Part shown: positions 6,310 through 13,080 of the stretch, piece by piece
How the letters are laid out: each line of letters starts with the position of its first letter
How positions within the stretch are numbered: the first letter of the stretch is position 1
Assembly (NCBI GenBank): GCA_002084765.1
Contig: NBMB01000036.1
Location: 1 to 29,712 of the forward strand
Origin: Candidatus Cloacimonetes bacterium 4572_55
Lineage (GTDB): Bacteria > 4572-55
Direction: 5' to 3'
Length of the DNA: 29,712 bases
The notes under the pieces: model-generated
Databases searched by the model: none
What the model saw: only the letters and a program-made list of their open reading frames with translations
Told to the model about the DNA's origin: nothing
Translations under genes and position numbers: made by a program

Positions 6310-8181
6310 ATGTTAAAATCGATCTTGACAAACCTGTTTTTGATCTTTAGTATCACCGCGGTCGCATTGGCCCAGCCAGTGAAAGAATGGTCGGTTAACG
6401 CAGGTATGGAGGGGGGATTTCTGACCTCTCCGTTGCTATTGGATCTGTATGGTCCTCCGCAATATCCAGGATCGGCTTATTACGGACAAGAGGTTTTCGT
6501 CTCGTATGCGGCTTCGTCAAGCAGCGTGCTGTTTCAGCTCAAGTCGAATGGAACTCCCATCAACAATATTCAATTTGATAGCGTGATCCGCTCGTCTCCG
6601 ACTGGAGATTATTTTGCCAATACCGGGACCGCGCAGATTCTGTTTGGAGATTCGAACGGATTGTGCATTGTATCTTCCGGTCTTCCTCAAACAGTTCCCT
6701 GTCAAGCCGGAATCGACGCAGCACCAGTGTTGGCTGATCTGGATACAGACGACTGGCAGGAGATTGTCGCAATCGACAGGATGGGAAATCTTTACGCATG
6801 GAACCTGGACGATTTTTCTCCGACACTTGTCAACGGATTTCCGATTTCGCTCAATAGTTCGGTCACACTGCTGAACCTCGCGGTGGGAAACATCGACCCC
6901 AACAGTTTCCCGGAAATCGTCGCCGCGACGGATGACAGTTCCCTGCATGTACTCAACCGATTTGGCGAGTATCTCACGGGCTGGCCCCATAGTTTTGGGT
7001 CAGCGATTGTCGGATCTCCGGTGATCGGTAAAATCGACAATTTCTCCGACGGCACGCGTAATATTGTGGTGGCTACGGCAGACGCTCGAATTCATGTGCT
7101 GCGATTGAGCGGCGGCAACATCATGGGATGGCCCCGACAATTGAGCTCCAGCGTGGACACTTCCCCTATATTAGCCGATATTGATCTGGATAACCGTTTG
7201 GAGATTATCGTCATCACGTCCGATGCCAAGGTGCACGCTTTGGAGCAGGATGGAAATCCGGTGCAAGGGTGGCCCGTGGACCTATCCGCATACATAGGAG
7301 GGGAACGCGCGAACTCCCTATTTATGGATCCATTGGTCGTGGATATTAACGGCGACTATATGGTGGAAGTACTCGCGCCTATCTCTCGAAACGGCGTGAT
7401 CGTCCCGATTCGGGCAGACGGCGATATCCTTGAAGAGTGGATCATCAGTGCTGGGATCGACACTTTTGATACGAATATATATCATTCCCATCTTCAGGCG
7501 AGTCCGACGATCAGCGATATTGATTATGACGGGCAGTTGGAACTGGTGGCCGCGACATTCGCCCAGATCGGCGGACCCGGAGGGATAAATTCGCCCGCTC
7601 GTGTGAAATGTTACGAGTTGGGTCCAGACCCGATCGGTCAGCCCTATCTCAAACCGTGGCCTATATATCGGCAAAATGTCTATCGCACCGGCGTCCAGTC
7701 TGGGAGCGGAGGCGGACAAGGCATGGCCCCGAATTGCGGACTCTTCCCGGAACGACTGAGCTTCCTGCCGAATGACGAGATGGTCATTGATTTTGCACTG
7801 TATGCAAATGATCTGGACTCGCCGTCCAGCTCCTGGACATGTAGCCTGAACGGCGCAACGCATCTGGAAATTGTCCAGGAAAACAACCGAACCTTCCGCG
7901 TGATCAATCCAGATGGCTGGATCGGCGTGGAAGGGGTGGTCGGGACTGTGATCGATCCCGACGGCCTCTCATGCAGCAGTGGGTTTGAGATTATCAGCGG
8001 TCAAAAGGGAGACATAAATGGCGATCAACAACAGAACCTTCAGGATATAACCATATTCGGTGATTTGGTTCTTGAATTGATCGACAACCCAACCTCCTAT
8101 CAAATTTGGTCAGCAGATATAAACGACGACGACCTGGTTACTGTTCAGGATTTGATCTTACTTATCGACATGTTGAGATAA
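6310..8181 (+). CDS. Secreted FG-GAP/VCBS-like beta-propeller protein with C-terminal dockerin
   Basis: This 623-residue protein has a clear signal peptide (MLKSILTNLFLIFSITAVALAQ) and AAAGGAAA before the ATG. Residues about 110-440 contain at least six repeats with acidic calcium-loop-like motifs (DLDTDDWQEIV, NIDPNSFPEIV, DIDLDNRLEII, DINGDYMVEV, DIDYDGQLELV), each followed by a 'hxVL...G' strand. These are typical of FG-GAP/VCBS propellers. Residues about 480-560 form an Ig-like stretch. The C-terminus (about 565-623) has two dockerin-type calcium motifs, GDINGDQQQNLQD and ADINDDDLVTVQD, separated by a helix. Dockerins bind cohesins in cellulosomes, but dockerin-like ends are common in FCB secreted proteins without known cohesins. 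Unlike its neighbours it has no NYPNPF-type sorting tail. It probably sits in one transcript with the deiminase. Function beyond surface or ligand binding is unknown. Confidence 0.82.
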   Translation: MLKSILTNLFLIFSITAVALAQPVKEWSVNAGMEGGFLTSPLLLDLYGPPQYPGSAYYGQEVFVSYAASSSSVLFQLKSNGTPINNIQFDSVIRSSPTGDYFANTGTAQILFGDSNGLCIVSSGLPQTVPCQAGIDAAPVLADLDTDDWQEIVAIDRMGNLYAWNLDDFSPTLVNGFPISLNSSVTLLNLAVGNIDPNSFPEIVAATDDSSLHVLNRFGEYLTGWPHSFGSAIVGSPVIGKIDNFSDGTRNIVVATADARIHVLRLSGGNIMGWPRQLSSSVDTSPILADIDLDNRLEIIVITSDAKVHALEQDGNPVQGWPVDLSAYIGGERANSLFMDPLVVDINGDYMVEVLAPISRNGVIVPIRADGDILEEWIISAGIDTFDTNIYHSHLQASPTISDIDYDGQLELVAATFAQIGGPGGINSPARVKCYELGPDPIGQPYLKPWPIYRQNVYRTGVQSGSGGGQGMAPNCGLFPERLSFLPNDEMVIDFALYANDLDSPSSSWTCSLNGATHLEIVQENNRTFRVINPDGWIGVEGVVGTVIDPDGLSCSSGFEIISGQKGDINGDQQQNLQDITIFGDLVLELIDNPTSYQIWSADINDDDLVTVQDLILLIDMLR

Positions 8182-8193
8182 AATTACGGAATT

Positions 8194-8268
8194 CGATCCG
8201 CAGGTTATCGCAGATTTAAGAATTGAAAATCGATCCGCAGATTACGCAGGTTATCACAGATTTAAGAA
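8194..8268 (+). repeat. dispersed GATTA-type intergenic repeat, two degenerate copies
   Basis: Two related copies lie at 8194-8222 and 8231-8268, each beginning cgatccgcag and ending cacagatttaagaa or cgcagatttaagaa. They belong to the same family as the copies at 11567, 25691, 25738, 25784, 29614 and 29688, built from CGC(A/G)GATTA-like units. They begin about 12 bp after the stop codon of the dockerin gene and are in the same orientation as all other copies. Confidence 0.8.
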
Positions 8269-8472
8269 ACGCGATTTCCAATTTTGATAACTCCTTGTTG
8301 AGAATTTCCCACGGGCTTTCCGAATATGTATCGCCACAGAGAAAGTGTGCGCCCACGGTGCCAAAACGCAAGAGCTATTGAGCAAAAAATTCATATTTTT
8401 GTCCTGCATTGTTTATGACCAGAGGCGCGGGCGACTCTCAGCCTCTTTGTAGCGAATTATCTCGGATTTTCT

Positions 8473-8501
8473 TTGACAAAATATACCGAATCCGTTAAAA
8501 T
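8473..8501 (+). promoter_or_regulatory. sigma70-type promoter upstream of the 1000-residue secreted protein
   Basis: TTGACA at 8473-8478 (perfect) is followed after exactly 17 bp by TAAAAT at 8496-8501 (five of six matches). The expected transcription start is near 8508, leaving a leader of about 50 bases before the start codon at 8561. This is the best promoter match found in the window. Confidence 0.6.
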
Positions 8502-8560
8502 AGAAAATGTTTTGAGTCCTTTACATTTTTTATGGGAAATTTATGATTAAAGAGGAAAAT

Positions 8561-11500
8561 ATGCGAAAAATTTTATATTTTTTAATAATGATTTTTTTAT
8601 TGAACTCGCATCCCATCTCCGCTCAAATTGCGCGTAACGATCGGAATGAAGGCGCGTTGACGTATGAAGCGTATGAATCGAACCAGTCCCGGTGGGCGGA
8701 TCCCTTATCAAAAACGGATCGAGCCGTTGGAATTTCGGATCGGGGTCAACTCTCTAATGTGGTTGGTAATTTCGGCATTATCTCCAATTTTCACCTGTTC
8801 GCTCCCGCGCTGCATTGGCCCGGATATGCGGACGACCGTCACCAATACAGTTTTGGGTTAAACATGCTGATCGGGAGCGACGGCGATGTGATCTCCTCCA
8901 CGTTTGATCCGTCAACAGTCGCGGAAAGTTATGATTGGGAAGCAAAAGACGGCTCCTTAGGCGACCTCCATTCCGGAGATGTGACGGTCTCAGACGGGAC
9001 GCCGGTATTGGCAAGCTCGGATAATGCCCAAACATGGCCGCTGGATCAGAACGGATCGGCTTTTTGGCCTGGATCGTTTCGGCTGGACCCGGATACTGAC
9101 GAGCAGGTCCCTGGCGAATTCGTCTCGGAGCGGGACATCTATTCGGTTTTTACAGACCAAGAGAATATCACAGGCGCACGGGGTCTGGAGGTTCGGCAAA
9201 ATACGTATTCCTTCAGCCGCAGTTACGCCGAGGATTTTCTCATCTTTGATTATCAGATTGTCAATACCGGAGACGTTCCGCTTGACTCGATATGGATCGG
9301 GTACCTCGCGGATTTCAAGGTAGACTATGACAACAGCGACCTGATTCGCTTTACAAACTCTGAAGGCAACCCGCCGCAACGAAAGGACTTGGTCTACCTA
9401 TGGGATTCGAACCCCAACTCTGGAAATTGGGACGTGACCGGTTATATCGGACTTCTCATGTTGGCGACTCCGAGAAACAGGGGGATCACCGATTTCCACT
9501 ACTTTGACAATATCTACGAACCGGCAACCGACGATCAAATCTGGGAAATTATGACCAGCGACACCTCTGGCTCGCATATTACCGCGTCAAACTATTTTCA
9601 CGGCGAAAATCACCGTCTCGACGACGACGCGCTGGCTCCAGATATGGACCCGGACGGCGACGGTCTGGGAACGGATTTTGTTTTTATCATCTCCACAGGT
9701 TCCATTGATCTGGCTCCCGGAGATTCGGTTCATACCGCTTTTGCGATCGTCATGGGCGAGAGCGAATCCGAGTTGCTGGCAAATGTGGGCATTGTCAAAA
9801 GCATGGCGGCTCAGTCCTATCTTGGTCCCAACGCGCCGGTCTCGCCCTCTGTCCAGGCATTTCCGGGCGATAAACGGACAACAATCGTTTGGGACGGATC
9901 TGCGTCGGAAAATTCCCGCGATTTGCTCACCGGATTGATGGACTTTGAGGGGTACCGAATTTATCGAAGTCAAGACAGAGGCAGGTCATGGGGAACCAGC
10001 GTCACGGACGTTTTTGGGAATCCGGTCGGATTTGTGCCCATTGCCCAATTTGATTTGGATAACGACATATCGGGCATGGACCCGAACTCCAATTTCTATC
10101 TGGGAAATAACACGGGATTGCGCCATACATTTATCGATTCGACCGTATTAAACGGAGTCGAGTATTGGTACACAGTCACCGCTTATGACCGAGGCGATAT
10201 TGAGACCGGCATTCTCGCGTTGGAGAGCCGCCGAGGCGTCACGACAGACGAGGCGCATACAGTCTCGGTCATCCCATCTGCGCCTTTCCCAGACTACGCG
10301 CCGCTACCCATAGCGTTCGGCGACTCTCTGTCATCGCTTGGTCTTCCCTGCGACTCCCGAGTTTCTGTCCAGGTGATCGACGAGGGCCAATTGACCGGCG
10401 ACCGATATCAAGTGGCATTTCGAGATCTAGGACTGGTAGTCACTCCAGATGACGAGGGCTTTCCGGACAGCGCGCTGACCGCGACGTTCGATTTGATCAA
10501 CCTATCGACTGGAGATACGCTTTTGCGCAACTGCCCCCCGTTAAACAATACCCAGGATAACGTGCCGGTTACCGAGGGTTTTCGGATTATGGCTCAGGAA
10601 ACAGAGTCGGGAGCAGCCTTCGCTGACTGGACTTTACAACATGGCGAGCCAACGACTTATGAATGGCGAATGACAAACTTTGAGCAGGCCGTAGATAACA
10701 CGAGCGTCGGTCCCGACGGCATGGACGGTAGCCACGATTTCCGCGTCACAGTGGATTACGACGCGGGCAACGAGGTGGAATGGTACGACCTATTTTTCGG
10801 AGAAATTGTGCCGGATACAACGATGCATATCCCGCTCAAAATTGAACTGATCACAGACCCGGATCACCCGATCGATATCAGCTCTCAATCTCAACTGATG
10901 GAGTATGATTTGTTCGGTTCATTTCCCAATCGGGACATATATTTTAGCCCGTTTGGTTGGGACTTGGAGCCGGGAGGCACAGGCTATAATCCCAATACGC
11001 CGGTATTTTCCTACCTTTGGCCTGATATCATCGCTCCGCGCTATATTGTCACAGACCCGATCACCGGTTTAGAGCGAGAATATCTGGCTTTGCTGATCAC
11101 CCAAAATTACCCGGATAGCTACACCGATCAGTATGGAAATCCTGTGGATCAGCCCGCGATTCCGCCGCAACAGGGGGATCAATTTACCATTATCGCCAAA
11201 AAACTGTTTCGCACTGGCGTCTATTACGAATTCGAGACCCACGCGCCAGACTATAATCAGATGAAAACCGATCTGAATCGCATCAAAGTCGTGCCGAATC
11301 CGTACATCGTGCGCGCAGGTTGGGAAACAGACTCCAACCAAGGACGACTGCAATTTACGGGGCTTCCGCCACAATGCGATATCGCGATCTATACTGTGGC
11401 GGGCGACCATCTGGTCACTCTGCACCATGACGGGCAAACCGACTATGAATTTTGGGATCTGCAAAATAGCTCCAATGTGAATGTCGCGTACGGGCTGTAT

Positions 11501-11563
11501 GTTTATGTTGTCAAGACGGATGGAGGCGAGGATCATATTGGGCGTTTTGCGGTGATTCGGTGA
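8561..11563 (+). CDS. Large secreted protein with FN3-like domain and VVPNPY-type C-terminal sorting module
   Basis: Two ATGs are possible (8543 and 8561). The one at 8561 has AGAGGA just upstream and begins directly with a signal peptide (MRKILYFLIMIFLLNSHPISAQ), so it is preferred and gives 1000 residues. Residues about 20-420 are a beta-rich region without a family I can name; it contains an aspartate-rich, calcium-site-like run (DMDPDGDGLGTD). Residues about 427-570 look like a fibronectin III-like domain (GYRIYRSQDRG ... GVEYWYTVTAYD). The last ~95 residues start at NRIKVVPNPYIV and end GLYVYVVKTDG...GRFAVIR, a C-terminal module related to FlgD/type IX sorting domains but with VVPNPY in place of NYPNPF. 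Exported, probably surface-attached or released; function unknown. It has its own promoter and ends three bases before a dispersed repeat; the TonB-like gene follows after 57 bp. Confidence 0.82.
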   Translation: MRKILYFLIMIFLLNSHPISAQIARNDRNEGALTYEAYESNQSRWADPLSKTDRAVGISDRGQLSNVVGNFGIISNFHLFAPALHWPGYADDRHQYSFGLNMLIGSDGDVISSTFDPSTVAESYDWEAKDGSLGDLHSGDVTVSDGTPVLASSDNAQTWPLDQNGSAFWPGSFRLDPDTDEQVPGEFVSERDIYSVFTDQENITGARGLEVRQNTYSFSRSYAEDFLIFDYQIVNTGDVPLDSIWIGYLADFKVDYDNSDLIRFTNSEGNPPQRKDLVYLWDSNPNSGNWDVTGYIGLLMLATPRNRGITDFHYFDNIYEPATDDQIWEIMTSDTSGSHITASNYFHGENHRLDDDALAPDMDPDGDGLGTDFVFIISTGSIDLAPGDSVHTAFAIVMGESESELLANVGIVKSMAAQSYLGPNAPVSPSVQAFPGDKRTTIVWDGSASENSRDLLTGLMDFEGYRIYRSQDRGRSWGTSVTDVFGNPVGFVPIAQFDLDNDISGMDPNSNFYLGNNTGLRHTFIDSTVLNGVEYWYTVTAYDRGDIETGILALESRRGVTTDEAHTVSVIPSAPFPDYAPLPIAFGDSLSSLGLPCDSRVSVQVIDEGQLTGDRYQVAFRDLGLVVTPDDEGFPDSALTATFDLINLSTGDTLLRNCPPLNNTQDNVPVTEGFRIMAQETESGAAFADWTLQHGEPTTYEWRMTNFEQAVDNTSVGPDGMDGSHDFRVTVDYDAGNEVEWYDLFFGEIVPDTTMHIPLKIELITDPDHPIDISSQSQLMEYDLFGSFPNRDIYFSPFGWDLEPGGTGYNPNTPVFSYLWPDIIAPRYIVTDPITGLEREYLALLITQNYPDSYTDQYGNPVDQPAIPPQQGDQFTIIAKKLFRTGVYYEFETHAPDYNQMKTDLNRIKVVPNPYIVRAGWETDSNQGRLQFTGLPPQCDIAIYTVAGDHLVTLHHDGQTDYEFWDLQNSSNVNVAYGLYVYVVKTDGGEDHIGRFAVIR

Positions 11564-11566
11564 TCT

Positions 11567-11608
11567 ATCCGCAGATTACGCGGACTCTTTCGGATAAAAT
11601 CGGATAAT
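11567..11608 (+). repeat. dispersed GATTA-type repeat, single degenerate copy
   Basis: Starting three bases after the stop codon, atccgcagattacgcgga (11567-11584) matches the conserved core of the family exactly, and then decays into cggata-containing sequence to about 11608. It sits between two same-strand genes only 57 bp apart and runs up to the ribosome-binding site (AAGGAG at 11609-11614) of the next gene. Confidence 0.75.
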
Positions 11609-11620
11609 AAGGAGAGCGTT

Positions 11621-12730
11621 ATGTTTTTATTCTCTCTGGCGGAAGCCCCAGTAAAGGCGGAAGCCCCAATAAAAGGGATCTTGCGTTATTTTTTCATCAT
11701 AATTATTTCTCTCTCTATATTTCAACACTCTCCGATTTTTTCTCAGGATACGTCGGGTTCAGGAGCGATCGAAGACAACGATTTGGGTTCGGAAATTGAC
11801 GGGTTGGACGACTTGGACGAGTTGCTGGATATTCTCACGGAGTTTAACGTTGTGGTGAATGTGGCGACAAAAAGTGCCTCGACCCTTGACGAAAGTCCCG
11901 CGATTGTGACCGTAATCGACCGCGAAACCATTGAGCGTTCTAATGCCCAGACGCTCGCTGACCTCATTCGTATGACGCCCGGATTGGATTTCAGCAAAGG
12001 CAGTCTCGGTTGGGGAGAGCCGCTGGATGGGTTTTACGGTCGAGGGGTTTTGAGCACTTTTTCGCAGACCGTCCTTTTATTGTTGAATGGCAAAAACCGT
12101 TTTAATGACTTTACTTACGCCTCGCCTTTCATGTCCACTCGCATCAATGTCGACATGATCGAGCGTGTGGAAATTATGCGGGGTCCCGGCTCGGCAGTGT
12201 ATGGCGGCAATGCTTTTTCAGCGGTGATAAACGTGATCACACGAGATACAGACGCGTCGCCGGAGACGGTCTTTGAGATGTCGGGAAGCAAAAGCAATCA
12301 GGCGAGTCTCTATGTCTTGCATAAAAGCAAAATTCAAGAGAGCGATTGGAGGGTGGGCTTTCAAGGAAAATACTTTTTTGATCACGGAAAGAGCTATCCA
12401 GCGACTCAAAAAGACAATTTATATACAAACGACATGTTGCCAGACGCGGATAGAATCACCGATGGAATCGATCCGAGTTTCGATGTTTCCTTGAATATTT
12501 CCAACCCTGATGAACATGTCGAGGTTCAATTGTGGTACACGGATCACAATCCCCATCCATTTTTGACCGGATTGTCCATGAGATACAAGAAAAATGCTGT
12601 CAATTATATTGTTGGATGCAGAAACCTTTTCGACGCGGATTGGGAAATGCCGCTAATGGATGACGGCTTGTATTCGTATCCCTATCGCGGACGGGAATTT
12701 TTCGTGAAAATGGCGATAAGAATCGATTGA
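11621..12730 (+). CDS. TonB-dependent receptor with internally deleted beta-barrel (plug intact)
   Basis: The product is 369 residues, about half the length of normal TonB-dependent receptors. After a hydrophobic export segment (about 20-41) and an acidic linker (50-72), a complete plug domain is seen at about 78-208: VVVNVATKSA, ESPAIVTVID, LADLIRMTPG, VLLLLNG, IERVEIMRGPGSAVYGGNAFSAVINVITRD. Barrel strands begin at about 215 and continue to LTGLSMRYKK, then the protein passes straight into AVNYIVGCRNLFDADWE...YPYRGREFF, which looks like the last strands of such a receptor. Several hundred residues of barrel are missing while the frame is kept, so transport activity is doubtful. AAGGAG at 11609-11614 supports the ATG. 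An in-frame TTG at 11681 would give a cleaner signal peptide and would exclude the duplicated AEAPVK/AEAPIK. It could be a pseudogene, a deletion allele or an assembly collapse. Substrate unknown. Confidence 0.75.
   Translation: MFLFSLAEAPVKAEAPIKGILRYFFIIIISLSIFQHSPIFSQDTSGSGAIEDNDLGSEIDGLDDLDELLDILTEFNVVVNVATKSASTLDESPAIVTVIDRETIERSNAQTLADLIRMTPGLDFSKGSLGWGEPLDGFYGRGVLSTFSQTVLLLLNGKNRFNDFTYASPFMSTRINVDMIERVEIMRGPGSAVYGGNAFSAVINVITRDTDASPETVFEMSGSKSNQASLYVLHKSKIQESDWRVGFQGKYFFDHGKSYPATQKDNLYTNDMLPDADRITDGIDPSFDVSLNISNPDEHVEVQLWYTDHNPHPFLTGLSMRYKKNAVNYIVGCRNLFDADWEMPLMDDGLYSYPYRGREFFVKMAIRID
11638..11673 (+). repeat. 18-bp in-frame tandem duplication at the TonB-like gene start
   Basis: The 18-mer ggcggaagccccagtaaa (11638-11655) is followed directly by a copy with one difference (G to A) at 11656-11673. 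It encodes two six-residue units containing AEAPVK and AEAPIK ahead of the hydrophobic export segment. That is unusual inside a signal peptide n-region. Confidence 0.85.
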
Positions 12731-12826
12731 AAATTTTTGTGTTTGCAACGTTTATCAGCGGCTTTCCATTGGACAGATTATCACATTATAGAGTCCACTT
12801 AAGAAATTACTTTAAGAGAAAATAGC

Positions 12827-12855
12827 TTGATTTTTCCCCCTGAATCGTCTATTAT
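12827..12855 (+). promoter_or_regulatory. possible sigma70 promoter for the giant secreted protein
   Basis: TTGATT at 12827-12832 (four of six matches) is followed after 17 bp by TATTAT at 12850-12855 (five of six). The -10 box lies inside the left arm of the inverted repeat at 12847-12856, so binding at that repeat, or cruciform extrusion, could affect initiation. The leader would be about 220 bases long. Confidence 0.4.
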
Positions 12856-12908
12856 TAATAGCATACGGATCCACGGGAAGCCCGCATTCCCGATGAGCAA
12901 TAATAGAC
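12847..12908. repeat. nested inverted repeats in the giant-gene leader
   Basis: The outer arms GTCTATTATT (12847-12856) and AATAATAGAC (12899-12908) are perfectly complementary over 10 bp. Inside them CGGGAA (12874-12879) pairs with TTCCCG (12887-12892) across a 7-base loop. The two stems share one axis. As DNA this could be an operator or cruciform; as RNA it would need transcription from further upstream than the promoter proposed here. Confidence 0.65.
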
Positions 12909-12977
12909 CTTATGAGGTTTTGTCGGAAAAATCGTGATTTTCGCATTGAATATACTCAGGAAGGAGAGGTGGTCTGT

Positions 12978-13019
12978 ATGACGTCGATGAACTGTGACAA
13001 AAAAAAGCCGATCCAATAA
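12978..13019 (+). CDS. possible 13-residue leader peptide
   Basis: ATG at 12978 opens a frame of 13 codons (MTSMNCDKKKPIQ) ending in TAA at 13017-13019, 61 bp before the giant gene. AAGGAG at 12961-12966 and AGGTGG at 12967-12972 lie upstream; the first is rather far (11 bases) and the second imperfect. It shows no codon run suggesting amino-acid attenuation. It may be chance, but the purine-rich ribosome-like site is stronger than expected in non-coding sequence. Confidence 0.2.
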   Translation: MTSMNCDKKKPIQ

Positions 13020-13080
13020 CCCCACCAAATAATCCTAAATCGTGTAACCACTTACGATGTAAAGTAAACGGGAGGAGAAT

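Larger units (their letters stand above)
8182..8560. other. intergenic region with two repeat copies and a strong promoter
   Basis: This gap of about 380 bp (to the preferred start at 8561) holds two degenerate copies of the dispersed GATTA repeat near its left end and a near-consensus sigma70 promoter near its right end. Between them, AGAGGC 8421-8426 could pair with GCCTCT 8441-8446, but the stem is short and the T-run after it is poor. No coding frame with a credible ribosome site was seen. Confidence 0.6.
12731..13080. other. structured 350-bp leader region before the giant gene
   Basis: This gap contains a possible promoter (12827-12855), a nested inverted-repeat structure (12847-12908), a 14-bp palindrome (AAAATC-gt-GATTTT at 12928-12941) and a possible 13-codon reading frame (12978-13019). 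The giant gene's ribosome site GGAGGAG is at 13071-13077. I compared it by eye with common riboswitch consensus strings, including cyclic di-GMP aptamers, and did not recognise one. Confidence 0.5.

Noticed and set aside
8421-8446. Possible terminator hairpin AGAGGC/GCCTCT after the dockerin gene
   Set aside because: Only six pairs with a 14-base loop, more than 200 bp from the stop codon and with only a short interrupted T-run.
8543-8560. Upstream ATG at 8543 as the start of the 1000-residue secreted protein
   Set aside because: The ATG at 8561 has the better ribosome site (AGAGGA) and begins directly with the signal peptide; the extra six residues (MIKEEN) would put an acidic segment before it.
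12731-13080. Riboswitch in the leader of the giant gene (for example cyclic di-GMP)
   Set aside because: The conserved core strings of the common aptamers were not found by eye; the inverted repeats alone do not define a known class.
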